From UBA4459 sp963776205 (lineage in GTDB: Bacteria; Bacteroidota; Bacteroidia; Bacteroidales; F082): 64,000 nucleotides of DNA. Position numbers and translations under genes: made by a program. The notes under the pieces are model-generated. The model did no database searches and was not told the origin of the DNA. It saw nothing but the letters and a program-made list of their open reading frames with translations. The DNA is taken from contig CAVZLR010000004.1 of assembly GCA_963776205.1 (NCBI GenBank), forward strand, positions 1,028,778-1,092,777. Direction: 5' to 3'. Shown here one piece after another: positions 44,689 to 53,781 of the stretch; within the stretch, counting starts at the first letter, position 1; each line of letters begins with the position of its first letter.

Positions 44689-45857
44689 TTAATTATCTGT
44701 CCAAAATTCAGGTTTTTCAATAGTACCGCCGTGCCTCCTGCAATCTATACAATCCTGATGTGGCAACGCTCTTCTTCCAGAGGTGCTTGTAGTAACATAG
44801 AGTGGCCATGTTCTGCTGATCTGTCCAGCGAATATATCCATATGCTTCAAAATCTGCATCATCAATCACAAATGCCATAATAAAATTCAACTTCGATCAG
44901 ATGGGGGCCTGTCAACATAAAATCGTTTCTTGATCAACACCTGCTACCAGAAAATAACCCAGTACCGGTTCATCAGGTTTAATATATTCTTAATATTGCC
45001 CTTGCACCTGATAAGGTTGCTGTGCATATAATGCTCCCTGCTGCGAACTGATGGCCTGTAAACTGTTATAATAAGTATAATGCTTCATCCATGAGCGTAT
45101 ATTGTTTAACCAATAGACTATATCGAATCGATAGCATTCTTGTATCAGTTGATTACATAATTTAAAGGCAACTTATAACGGCGGATTCTGACAAACCGGC
45201 AGTACTAAATGTATAGATACCCTGAATTACTTCAGTTTTATAACATGTATAAAGCGAATCAGCATCAGGAAATTCATACAGTCCATAATCATAATAATAT
45301 CGTATATAAAAATCAGACTCATATTTATAGGTTCCTGTTAACTGCCACATAAGATTGGTGCTATCATCTACCGATTCTTCTGAATTCACATAAAATTGAT
45401 ATCCATATGATGGATAATAAGGATCCCCTGAGTTTGTAACTTTCAATTTCAGCATAAACATCACTAATTCCGGTTGGTTTTTTTAATTCCTGAAAATCTG
45501 ATTCGAAATATTGATCACTTTGGTCGTAATAATAATTTTATATTCCCTGCCCAACAACTCCTTGAATTCCATTCTGCTTTACTTCTGTGAATACCGGGTG
45601 AAACTTCCGAGAAAATTTCTTCATCGCCCAGAATTATCAACCACTATTACCTGTGCATCACCAAACGGTATTAATTCAGGCCTGTTAATTGGGGAAGATT
45701 GGGATAATCTTATTTCGTATGGGCCCGGCTCATTTGTTATCATTCCATCGACTACCAGGATATTTTCGTATTTGTCAATCTCCGGGTAATACTCCTCCCG
45801 GCAGGATTGAATAAGAAAAATCAGCAAGATAACACCTGTTAAAATATTTCTAGTCAT
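44689..45857 (-). pseudogene. DUF4249 lipoprotein, third tandem copy, decayed
   Basis: The 5' end is intact: a lipoprotein signal ending at LIQSC, then ILVVDGMITNEPGPYEIRLSQSS. From 45625 the frame breaks repeatedly. Collinear fragments in different frames read DEEIFSEV, VFTEVKQNGIQGVVGQ, GREYKIII, then YGYQFYVNSEESVDDSTNLMWQLTGTYKYESDF. The end is recognisable as CIDCRRHGGTIEKPEFWTDN. At least five shifts are needed, while the flanking genes of similar age are intact. Its ATG overlaps the TonB receptor stop by eight bases. Confidence 0.85.
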
Positions 45858-48639
45858 TGTAGTTACCAAGTTTAAAATCGTAAGTCAGTGAGAAAATGGG
45901 CACCCCGAAGATGGAAAGCTTATACCCCTGGATGTGGCCTCCATCAGTTGTAAAATATACAGAATATGCGTTTTTTCTCGAAGTCAGATTATAAACCGAG
46001 AATATCCAGGAACCATGCAAGAATTTTTTCTTTTTAAGATTACCCTCAAGAATCACGGAGGCATCTACCCTGAAATAATCGGGTAAGCGGTATTCGTTTC
46101 TAAGTGAATAATGCAGTATCTGCTGGCCATCCTGGTAATAAATAGCAGTTGGGTAGGTAATGGGGCGGCCGGTTGAATAAACCACGTCTGCAGAGAAACT
46201 TAATCGCTTGGAAATTTTATAATTGGCTACAATATTGAATGCGTGTGGTTTGTCCCAGTTGGCGGGATACTCAATTCCAAAGTTATTATACTCATTGGTT
46301 TTTTCATCAATCACCTGCACCAACGATCGTGAGTAGGTATAATTAATCCAACCATTCAACCTGCCAAAAGTTTTCTTCAGCATAAACTCAATTCCATACG
46401 AGTTAAGGTCTCCCTGTAAAATATCCTGTTGCGGGTATTCATTAACAACAAGGTTTGCTCCATCCTTATATTCAACAAGATTATTTACTTTCTTATAATA
46501 ACCTTCTACCGAGAATTCCAACATACGCCTTTTGCCAAAATTCGTATAAAACCCCAGTGATACCTGGTCGCCTACCATAGGATCAATGTAATAATCTGCC
46601 AGTTTCCACTTATCTGTAGGTGCCAAAGCAATTGTATTCGACAACATAAAGATGTATTGATGCAACCTGTTGTAGCTTGCTTTAACTGACATATCAGGGT
46701 TAATCAGGTAAGTTGCCGCGAATCGGTAGTCTAACCCGCTGTACGATTTAACATTCTGGTTATTAGAAAAATATATTGTGTCCGTAATGTTCTCAGGACT
46801 TCTGGGCATCCCATCCTGGTATTGAAATACTGTGGCAGGACCTAATTGAGAATAATAGTTAAACCTGAGTCCTCCGTAAATGATGAGATTTGGAAAAGGT
46901 TTCCATTCATCACTGATGTAAATGTTTGATTCCAATCCCTTTTCTTGTCCCAAATACTTTGGTTCAACCAGCGATGCATCATTCAATGGTAAAAACTCGC
47001 CATTGTCAATATTATATAACACTGATCCGACACCTGCTGTAATAATGTGATTATCATTTGGCATGTAATTAAAACGCAGATCAAATTCATTATGTGTAAG
47101 ACCGTAAGTTTGATCGTAAGCTGCAATTTCCAGTTCCTCATTTTGCTCCTGGAAGGAATAATTGCTCATATTAGCAGACAATTCCATGCTCAACTTCTGA
47201 CTAAATAGATGAAACCATGAAATGGCACCCCCAATATTTTGATATGAAAACAAAGTTTGATTGGTTAAGTCAGCATTATCTCTGCTATAATATCCGTCAA
47301 CACTGATCCTGTTCTTTTTATTTAAATTGTATGTAAGGTTAACAAATGCATCTCCAAAAGCTGCTTTGCTATTTTTAACATTCGGGTCTTTTACCATCCG
47401 CAATACCCAATCAGAATAGGTTGCCCGAACACCTGCAAGGTAGGAGAGTTTATCTTTTACTATCGGTCCTTCAACCATCAGTCGGGCTGTAACTGGGCTA
47501 ATGCCTCCTCTTGCTCCAAATTTCTTTTGATTGCCATTTTTTCCTGCAATATCAAATATGGAAGATAACCTGCCGCCATATATCGCTGGAATATTGCTTT
47601 TATATAATGTAAATTCATCAACAATATCAGGACTAAAAGCTGAGAAAAAGCCAAAGAAATGGGATGAATTATAAATGGGTATCTCACTCAGGTAAAACAT
47701 ATTCTGGTCTGCCGGACTTCCCCTTACATTAAAGCCTGAAGAGCCCTCGCCAACTGTTTGTACACCTGGCATGAGCAATGCAACTTTCAGAACGTCTTGT
47801 TCGCCTAAAATAACGGGAATCTCTTTCATCTCTTTGGCGTCCATTTTAATATAGCCCATCTGTATTCCCCTCACATTGTCGTCACGTTCAGAGTAAATTT
47901 CTACTTCTTCCAATTCTACCAGGTCATCATCCAGGTCAACATTCAGCTTCCCGTCTGAATATCCTGTAACCTGGTAAATACGTTCTTTACTATCTATACT
48001 ATTATAAACGAAGGTATAATTTCCTTTCTGAAGTTTAATTTGGTAATATCCTTCATCATCCGTTGCTGTGCCGGTTTCCAGTTCTTTAACATAAATGGTT
48101 CCTCCAACAACCGGGCTTCCGTCTTTAGCATGAGTAACATAACCTGAAACGGTAAAATATTTACTTCCAACTCCTTTCTTCTTTGATCCAATTGTTACCT
48201 TGCTGGTGATGTATTCTTTTCTGGTCTTTAAATATCCTGTTTCAACCATCTTCTTAACTTCTGCTGTATCAACATCGGGTTCCGGTTGAACAGCATCGAA
48301 AAACCCTTCAGTAAGCATGGTATTGATCTCGTAATTTTTCGTGATGAAGATATGGTTATTGGCATCCATCGCCACGCGAAATTCGTAGGATCTTAAATTC
48401 CTGTTAAGTATTGATAATATTGAAACGCTGTCACGATAAACATCAACTCTTATATCCGGAATACTGTCTTCTTCAAAGTAAAACTTCAGGTTGTGCTCAC
48501 TTTCCGCCTTTTTTACAAACTCATCCCACGAAAGGCCATCATATGCTTTGGTTATCAGGATAACTTTATGTTGTTGGCTAATTCCTTTTAGCGCAAACAA
48601 TATCAATACGATCACTAAAAAACCTTTTAACAGTCTCAT
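45850..48639 (-). CDS. TonB-dependent outer-membrane receptor with STN and carboxypeptidase-like domains
   Basis: From ATG 48639 the protein has 929 residues. A signal peptide (LLKGFLVIVLILFALKGISQ) is followed by an STN-like domain (DSVSILSILNRNLRSYEFRVAMDANNHIFI), a carboxypeptidase-regulatory-like beta domain (FTVSGYVTHAKDGSPVVGGTIYV), a plug (IPVILGEQDVLKVALLMPGVQTVGEGSSGFNVRG) and a 22-strand-type barrel. The STN domain usually signals to an anti-sigma factor, but no sigma/anti-sigma pair is adjacent. It probably imports a ligand captured by the DUF4249 lipoproteins. Confidence 0.93.
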   Translation of the reverse strand: MRLLKGFLVIVLILFALKGISQQHKVILITKAYDGLSWDEFVKKAESEHNLKFYFEEDSIPDIRVDVYRDSVSILSILNRNLRSYEFRVAMDANNHIFITKNYEINTMLTEGFFDAVQPEPDVDTAEVKKMVETGYLKTRKEYITSKVTIGSKKKGVGSKYFTVSGYVTHAKDGSPVVGGTIYVKELETGTATDDEGYYQIKLQKGNYTFVYNSIDSKERIYQVTGYSDGKLNVDLDDDLVELEEVEIYSERDDNVRGIQMGYIKMDAKEMKEIPVILGEQDVLKVALLMPGVQTVGEGSSGFNVRGSPADQNMFYLSEIPIYNSSHFFGFFSAFSPDIVDEFTLYKSNIPAIYGGRLSSIFDIAGKNGNQKKFGARGGISPVTARLMVEGPIVKDKLSYLAGVRATYSDWVLRMVKDPNVKNSKAAFGDAFVNLTYNLNKKNRISVDGYYSRDNADLTNQTLFSYQNIGGAISWFHLFSQKLSMELSANMSNYSFQEQNEELEIAAYDQTYGLTHNEFDLRFNYMPNDNHIITAGVGSVLYNIDNGEFLPLNDASLVEPKYLGQEKGLESNIYISDEWKPFPNLIIYGGLRFNYYSQLGPATVFQYQDGMPRSPENITDTIYFSNNQNVKSYSGLDYRFAATYLINPDMSVKASYNRLHQYIFMLSNTIALAPTDKWKLADYYIDPMVGDQVSLGFYTNFGKRRMLEFSVEGYYKKVNNLVEYKDGANLVVNEYPQQDILQGDLNSYGIEFMLKKTFGRLNGWINYTYSRSLVQVIDEKTNEYNNFGIEYPANWDKPHAFNIVANYKISKRLSFSADVVYSTGRPITYPTAIYYQDGQQILHYSLRNEYRLPDYFRVDASVILEGNLKKKKFLHGSWIFSVYNLTSRKNAYSVYFTTDGGHIQGYKLSIFGVPIFSLTYDFKLGNYND

Positions 48640-48644
48640 TATAT

Positions 48645-49499
48645 CTACTGAGTTAATTCGTCGCAATATTGAATCAAATAATGCAATTGCTCGTATGTTG
48701 CCTTGGCATATTTGATCTTGTTCTTTTTCATAAACTTTTTGATTTTCTTTTTAACTGGTTCAAAATGTTTATATAATGCATTCTTAGAAGAAATATAGTT
48801 TAGGGTTTCCTCCCGCATTAGGAAATAGGATGTTGTAGTTTTACCATAGCTTCCAAAGGGCGTTTTTGTATTATAATCATTGTTAAACGATTTTGAATAA
48901 CTGACATAAAAAACAAAACTCCCTTCATATAGTAATTCAACGAAATCTGTTTGTATTCCCTTCACTTTAAAATTTATTGAATTAACAAAATGCCTATTTT
49001 CTAAATTGAATGATTCAACAAACTCATTATTCAGCGAAATTACTGAAGCGCCTTCACCTCTTTTTCTCTCAGCCTTCATAACTAATTCATCTGTATACAA
49101 GTTGTATTTCAGAAATAATCCCTTATGTTTTTTACCATTAACAACCACATTTCCTTCCAGCCAATCTTGAGTTAGAAAAAATGGATGGCCATCAGCTAAA
49201 AGGTTTTCCTGTATGTAAATTTTACCATTAACCAATTCATCATCGGCACCGAGCATGCTATCTGTATGCTTTATCAGGGAGTTCAAATTATGCGTATTGA
49301 AAGGCTCTTCCTGCGCTTTAACTCCAACAGGAATAGAAAAAAATAATATCCAGAAGATGGCGAAAGGAAATCGTAAATAAAAACCTGCAGAACGGTTCAA
49401 AAAATGAATCAATTTTCTGTTCTTTAATTTAATAATGATTGCGAGTTTATGCAGCTTATAAGGCCATTCAAATATACTAAAATTTATGATTTTAATCAT
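48645..49499 (-). CDS. Exported protein of unknown function upstream of the TonB receptor
   Basis: I do not recognise this protein. The 284-residue frame has a long N-terminal stretch before a hydrophobic signal segment (FPFAIFWILFFSIPVGVKAQ, ending near residue 62). The true start may therefore be a non-ATG codon downstream. The mature part has a beta-rich central region (DGHPFFLTQDWLEGNVVVNGKKHKGLFLKYNLYTDELVMK) typical of small Bacteroidota envelope proteins, and a basic helical C terminus. It ends five bases before the receptor start, so it is the first gene of that operon. Confidence 0.65.
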   Translation of the reverse strand: MIKIINFSIFEWPYKLHKLAIIIKLKNRKLIHFLNRSAGFYLRFPFAIFWILFFSIPVGVKAQEEPFNTHNLNSLIKHTDSMLGADDELVNGKIYIQENLLADGHPFFLTQDWLEGNVVVNGKKHKGLFLKYNLYTDELVMKAERKRGEGASVISLNNEFVESFNLENRHFVNSINFKVKGIQTDFVELLYEGSFVFYVSYSKSFNNDYNTKTPFGSYGKTTTSYFLMREETLNYISSKNALYKHFEPVKKKIKKFMKKNKIKYAKATYEQLHYLIQYCDELTQ

Positions 49500-49666
49500 A
49501 TGGACGTAAATAAATTATAAATGTTTCAAAGACAAATTCGATACTCATGATTAGAAAGCAATCTGTTTCAAGATTAGTTTATTTTAATTTTTATACTCCA
49601 TCAGATTATTTCAAAGATGCGTATTTTATTTACTTTAGCAATACATGTTTCACTAAAATTATTATC

Positions 49667-50107
49667 ATGAAAACCATTACCTCATTATTAACGCTATTGT
49701 TCGTATTAACATTCGCAGGTTTTAGCTTCGCAGGTGAGGATGAACTGATCAATTCCTTAACCAAAGACCTTGAAATTACAGATGAACAAGCCAAAGGCGG
49801 AGCTGGCGCTTTATTTAATTATGCTAAAGAAAGCCTTTCTGAAGAAGAATTTGATCAGGTTGCAAGTGCTGTGCCCGACATGGACAGTTACCTAGATGCC
49901 ATACCTGCATTGGGAGGAACAAGTACCGGAATGCTAGGAAAAGCAACTCAATCATTAGTGGGAATGCCCGCCGTAACCGCTGCATTTGACAAACTGGGAT
50001 TAAGCCAGGATATGGTCGGTATGTTTACCCCTATTTTGGTTGATTATGTAGATAAAAAAGGTGGCGAAGCTGTTAGTGGCCTCCTTCAGAATGTTTTTAC
50101 AAAATAA
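49667..50107 (+). CDS. DUF2780 exported protein
   Basis: From ATG 49667 the protein has 146 residues with a clear signal peptide (MKTITSLLTLLFVLTFAGFSFA). The frame opens 40 codons earlier, but those codons lack conserved features. The mature domain matches DUF2780 (LTKDLEITDEQAKGGAGALFNYAKESLSEEEFDQVASAVPDMDSYL, and FDKLGLSQDMVGMFTPILVDYV). The function is unknown. It is convergent with the metallophosphoesterase gene, six bases away. Confidence 0.85.
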   Translation: MKTITSLLTLLFVLTFAGFSFAGEDELINSLTKDLEITDEQAKGGAGALFNYAKESLSEEEFDQVASAVPDMDSYLDAIPALGGTSTGMLGKATQSLVGMPAVTAAFDKLGLSQDMVGMFTPILVDYVDKKGGEAVSGLLQNVFTK

Positions 50108-50113
50108 GCTGAA

Positions 50114-51442
50114 TTAGCTAACGAGTTCAAATTTGGTTATTTCGGGCAAAATACCAATTCGTCCGGGATAACCAATAACTCCAAGCCCCCTGTTCACATA
50201 CAAATAGCGCCCAGAGTTTTCATCCTGGTACAATCCTGCCCAGTGTTTATATAACCACTTGGCAGGACTCCATTTCACACCCGGTGTTTCTATTCCAAAC
50301 TGAAAACCGTGGGTATGTCCTGACATAGAAAGGTCAATCGGATAATTATTTGGAACAATGATTTCATCCCAATGAGACGGATCATGGGTCATCAGTAAAC
50401 GAACATTTGCATTTTCTGTACCTTTCATAGCGAGGTCAATATCGCCATATTTAGGAAAGCGCGGACTGGCACCCCAGTTTTCAACACCTATTAAAGCGAG
50501 GTTTCCAGTTTCTGATTTAAAAATCTCATTTTCATTTCTAAGCAGTTTCCAACCTATCTTCTCAAAAAAACCAAATAGATCTTGTAGATTTTTTTCTTTT
50601 TCTTCTTCATCAGACCAGGTAACGTAATCACCGTAATCATGATTCCCTAGCGTCGCGTAAACGCCCCTTTTAGCTTTCAGTTTTGCCAATGTTTCTTTAA
50701 AACGATATGCTTCTTTTGTGGAAAAATTTACCAAATCGCCTGTAAATAGAATCAAGTCTGCTTCCATCTCATTGATTTGTGCAACAGCCTCTTCCAGAGG
50801 TTTTATCAAATTCCAGCTTCCTAAATGCATATCTGAAATCTGAACGATTTTCATACCCTGAAATTCTGATGGAAGATTGGGCAATTTGATCTGGTGTTCA
50901 AATACTTTGAATTCATATACCCATTTGAACATCCCCGTGAACATGGTTCCCAACACAAGTCCACCTGAAATATAACCCATGTACTGTAAAAATTTGCTTC
51001 TCGATATTCCTTCTTCAGCAATCCTTTCTCTTTCTTCCTTTTTAAAGAGGGCAAATATCTTGTCGATCACCCTGACGATGTCTGACAGGATCAGAAAAAC
51101 TACCGGAAGTATCTTGGCAGCGTAAAACACCAGAATAAATCCAAGTAAGAAAGTCCGGAACTGATCATTCCAGTCGATGACATGCACAAAAACAGAAGCA
51201 AGCATCAATCCAATGACCAATATCAGCGGCAGCCAGTATATAAAAACGAAAGTTGATTTCAACCATTTTCGGTAACTGAATATTTGCTTACTTACAGATG
51301 ACCACAGATATAAATCAGCAAGAAATAACAGCACCATAAAAATGAACTGCCCTGAATATTTCGGCAATTTAAAGTACAAAATCAGGTAGCCAATTATAAG
51401 TAATACCGGTATAAGAAAGTAGTTAAGCTTTCGTTGCATCAT
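50114..51442 (-). CDS. Membrane-anchored metallophosphoesterase (YkuE-like)
   Basis: The 442-residue protein has about four N-terminal helices (within 1-130), a possible fifth near 160-175, and a calcineurin-like phosphoesterase domain from about 190. The metal ligands are in IVQISDMHLGSW, LILFTGDLVNF, YATLGNHDYGDY and LLMTHDPSHW, SMSGHTHGFQFG. Relatives include UDP-diacylglucosamine-type and DNA/phospholipid hydrolases; the substrate is not predictable. A TACTTTTG box on the minus strand at 51546-51553 may serve as its promoter. Confidence 0.9.
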   Translation of the reverse strand: MMQRKLNYFLIPVLLIIGYLILYFKLPKYSGQFIFMVLLFLADLYLWSSVSKQIFSYRKWLKSTFVFIYWLPLILVIGLMLASVFVHVIDWNDQFRTFLLGFILVFYAAKILPVVFLILSDIVRVIDKIFALFKKEERERIAEEGISRSKFLQYMGYISGGLVLGTMFTGMFKWVYEFKVFEHQIKLPNLPSEFQGMKIVQISDMHLGSWNLIKPLEEAVAQINEMEADLILFTGDLVNFSTKEAYRFKETLAKLKAKRGVYATLGNHDYGDYVTWSDEEEKEKNLQDLFGFFEKIGWKLLRNENEIFKSETGNLALIGVENWGASPRFPKYGDIDLAMKGTENANVRLLMTHDPSHWDEIIVPNNYPIDLSMSGHTHGFQFGIETPGVKWSPAKWLYKHWAGLYQDENSGRYLYVNRGLGVIGYPGRIGILPEITKFELVS

Positions 51443-51597
51443 TTAGTTTAAATCGTCACGCAGATATCATTCTTCAGGCGTTTTCTTTGATAAAATTCAC
51501 AAGTCCTTCCGCTCCAAAACTTTACTAGTTTTTCAGGAAGCGCGGCAAAAGTAAATGTTTTTCTGTAACAGTTACCGTATTGGCCTCATAATTAATG

Positions 51598-52266
51598 TTA
51601 ATAGTTAAAGCTGTCTTTATGAGATAATTGCTGGAGTTTGATGGCTTTTTGCTGTTGTCCAACCTTTATGACAACAACATATGTTTCAGATGTAATATAT
51701 TCTGGTTTCCATTCAATTACATAAGTATCCGGAGTTAAATACTGGTCGATTAAAGTTGCTACTTTTTTACCATTTAATTGTAGTATATCCAACGAAACAT
51801 GCTTCTTTTCATAGATCGTAAATTTAATTTTTGCCGCACTTACAAATGGGTTTGGATACGCCGTAATTGAATTAACAGATAGTTCATTTTGCTTTTCTTC
51901 TATGCTGGTAATATTGACTATTTTGATATTGACACTTACATCTTCATAATCAATTTCAGTATTATTTTGGACCACCCTAATGCGCCCTATTGTTGTTTCT
52001 TCTTCAGGAATAATCCAATCATACGCTCTCAAACTGGCTTCAATATTATTTGATATTACCTGCCATGTCTCAGCTCCATCTGATGAATAATAAAGTTCCC
52101 AATTTTGCACGTCATGTGCCTGTACCTCCACCCAGGTAATCGTAATGGTGTCTCCACTATAGAATGTTTCACCACCTTCAGGATAGGTTAGTTCAACATG
52201 TGCAAATGCATTATAATTGAACAGGAATATGATCATCATCAAATAAAATAAATGACTTTTTTTCAT
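51598..52266 (-). CDS. Small secreted protein with type IX sorting domain
   Basis: The 222-residue precursor has a signal peptide (HLFYLMMIIFLFNYNAFA), then a Ser-Thr-rich/Kre9-like beta domain (VELTYPEGGETFYSGDTITITWVEVQAHDVQNWELYYSSDGAETW). The type A type IX sorting domain begins at ITAYPNPFVSAAKIKFTIYEKK. It is probably exported and anchored at the cell surface. No catalytic domain is visible, so it may be a binding or adhesion module. Confidence 0.82.
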   Translation of the reverse strand: MKKSHLFYLMMIIFLFNYNAFAHVELTYPEGGETFYSGDTITITWVEVQAHDVQNWELYYSSDGAETWQVISNNIEASLRAYDWIIPEEETTIGRIRVVQNNTEIDYEDVSVNIKIVNITSIEEKQNELSVNSITAYPNPFVSAAKIKFTIYEKKHVSLDILQLNGKKVATLIDQYLTPDTYVIEWKPEYITSETYVVVIKVGQQQKAIKLQQLSHKDSFNY

Positions 52267-52420
52267 GATGGAGCAGGTTATAATTTCAATATGCTGACAA
52301 GATACAAAACAATATTCCGTATATCATACTGAATTCCTAGCCTTTAACAGAATTTTAACACGGCTTTTCGGGCAAATTTGTCAACAACTGGTAAAAAAAA
52401 CAGGAATTCCATCAAAAAAG

Positions 52421-52451
52421 TTTGGAGATGAGCATCAATTATCTATTTTTG
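52421..52451 (+). promoter_or_regulatory. Promoter of the tRNA-Ser/tRNA-Pro unit (TTTG-N19-TATTTTTG)
   Basis: TTTG at 52421-52424 and TATTTTTG at 52444-52451 are separated by exactly 19 bases, an ideal Bacteroidota promoter. The predicted start is near 52455, about 88 bases before the mature 5' end of tRNA-Ser. Both tRNAs would be cut from one transcript ending at the terminator at 52734. Confidence 0.7.
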
Positions 52452-52542
52452 CAGTCCGTTTTAGAAGAGGCAGGAATAGTTGACAGAAAACGGGGCAAGT
52501 TCTTTCTTTATGTTGAAAAAAGAAATTGGCAAATCAACTCAT

Positions 52543-52631
<89 letters not shown>

Positions 52632-52652
52632 ACAAACGTTCTTTAATAAATT

Positions 52653-52727
52653 CGGGGTGTAGCGTAGTCCGGTTAGCGCGCCTGCTTTGGGAGCAGGAGG
52701 TCGCAGGTTCGAATCCTGCCACCCCGA
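52653..52727 (+). tRNA. tRNA-Pro (anticodon TGG)
   Basis: The 75-base cloverleaf has acceptor strands CGGGGTG and CACCCCG, an anticodon stem CCTGC/GCAGG with loop TTTGGGA (anticodon TGG), and a T arm GCAGGTTCGAATCCTGC. No CCA is encoded. It lies 22 bases after tRNA-Ser. Confidence 0.95.
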
Positions 52728-52733
52728 CAAACT

Positions 52734-52770
52734 AAAAGCCTTGCTTGAAAAAGCAGGGCTTTTTTGTTTT
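52734..52770 (+). terminator. Rho-independent terminator after tRNA-Pro
   Basis: An AAAGCC-T-TGCTT stem pairs with AAGCA-G-GGCTTT around a GAAA loop, with one central mismatch, and is followed by a run of T. It begins seven bases after tRNA-Pro and ends the tRNA unit. Confidence 0.8.
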
Positions 52771-52994
52771 ACCGGTATTTAGATAATCAATACTTTAATC
52801 TTTTGATAGCTTTTTCATAGCAGTGAGTTTTTAGTTTAACAAGCATAATTGGAAGATACAATATACATCTAAAATGAATGAATGTCAAGTAATCACCTTG
52901 CTTTCAACAGTTTGGAGTCGACACCTTGTTAACGAGAGATGTGAAAACTAAATATTGTCCAAAAGCACGTGATCAATAAATTCATAAGCTTTTT

Positions 52995-53025
52995 AATTGT
53001 ATAGCTTTTTACAACCAATTGTATA
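52995..53025. repeat. Direct repeat AATTGTATA with 22-base period
   Basis: AATTGTATA occurs at 52995-53003 and 53017-53025. The period of about two helical turns places both copies on one DNA face just upstream of the CmoA-like gene. The rest of the 279-base space 52771-53049 shows nothing that I recognise. Confidence 0.4.
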
Positions 53026-53049
53026 CTTTTATAGAAAAATGTTGTGTTT

Positions 53050-53778
53050 ATGAAAAACAAGAAGAAAGAAATGGTAGTTGGAGACTCAATTACAACCAGA
53101 AAATCAGGCTGGAAATTTGATGAAAACGTGGCTATGCATTTTGATGAGCATGTAAGACGATCTGTTCCCTTATATGAGAAAGGGCATGAATTAATTTGTG
53201 AATTAAGTGATTTTTTTATTCAAGATGGATCTGTAGGATATGAATTGGGAACTTCTACCGGGGAACTTATTGAAAAATTAGCTATTCATAATAAGCACAA
53301 AGATGTAAAATGGGTAGGGATTGATCGCGAAGAAAGTATGATTAAACAGGCCAGAAACAGATGCAACGGATTTAAAGAGATTGAATTGGAGATAGGTGAT
53401 ATTACAGCATACGAATTTGAAAAAACAGATTTAATAGTTTCCTACTATACCATCCAATTTGTATCGCCTAAAAAAAGGCAGGAATTATTTGATAGGATGT
53501 ATGAGGCATTAAATTGGGGAGGGGCTTTATTACTTTTTGAGAAAGTAAGAGGTCCGGATGCACGGTTTCAAGACATCGCTAATTTATTGTATACCAGTTA
53601 TAAGCTGGGCAACAACTACAGCCCACAGGAAATTATAGCAAAAAGTGAAAGTCTTAAAGGGGTATTAGAGCCTTTTTCAACCCAGGGGAATATCGACCTG
53701 TTAAAAAGAGCCGGTTTTACTGATATCATGTCTATAATGAAATATATTTGTTTTGAAGGTTTCATAGCAATAAAGTAA
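53050..53778 (+). CDS. CmoA-like SAM-dependent methyltransferase-fold protein
   Basis: From ATG 53050 (the frame opens at a GTG six bases earlier) the protein has 242 residues. It is collinear with carboxy-SAM synthase CmoA: WKFDENVAMHFDEHVRRSVPLYEKG, the SAM-binding YELGTSTGELIEKL, DITAYEFEKTDLIVSYYTIQFVSPKKRQELFDRMY and WGGALLLFEKV. The residue aligned with the carboxylate-binding Arg199 of E. coli CmoA is Ser in AKSESLKGV, by my own alignment. It may therefore be an ordinary methyltransferase. It is four bases from an FkbM methyltransferase and no cmoB is adjacent. Confidence 0.75.
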   Translation: MKNKKKEMVVGDSITTRKSGWKFDENVAMHFDEHVRRSVPLYEKGHELICELSDFFIQDGSVGYELGTSTGELIEKLAIHNKHKDVKWVGIDREESMIKQARNRCNGFKEIELEIGDITAYEFEKTDLIVSYYTIQFVSPKKRQELFDRMYEALNWGGALLLFEKVRGPDARFQDIANLLYTSYKLGNNYSPQEIIAKSESLKGVLEPFSTQGNIDLLKRAGFTDIMSIMKYICFEGFIAIK

Positions 53779-53781
53779 TTT

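Noticed and set aside
53050..53778. Naming the gene cmoA
   Set aside because: The key carboxylate-binding Arg appears to be absent and no cmoB is adjacent, so a symbol would overstate the evidence.
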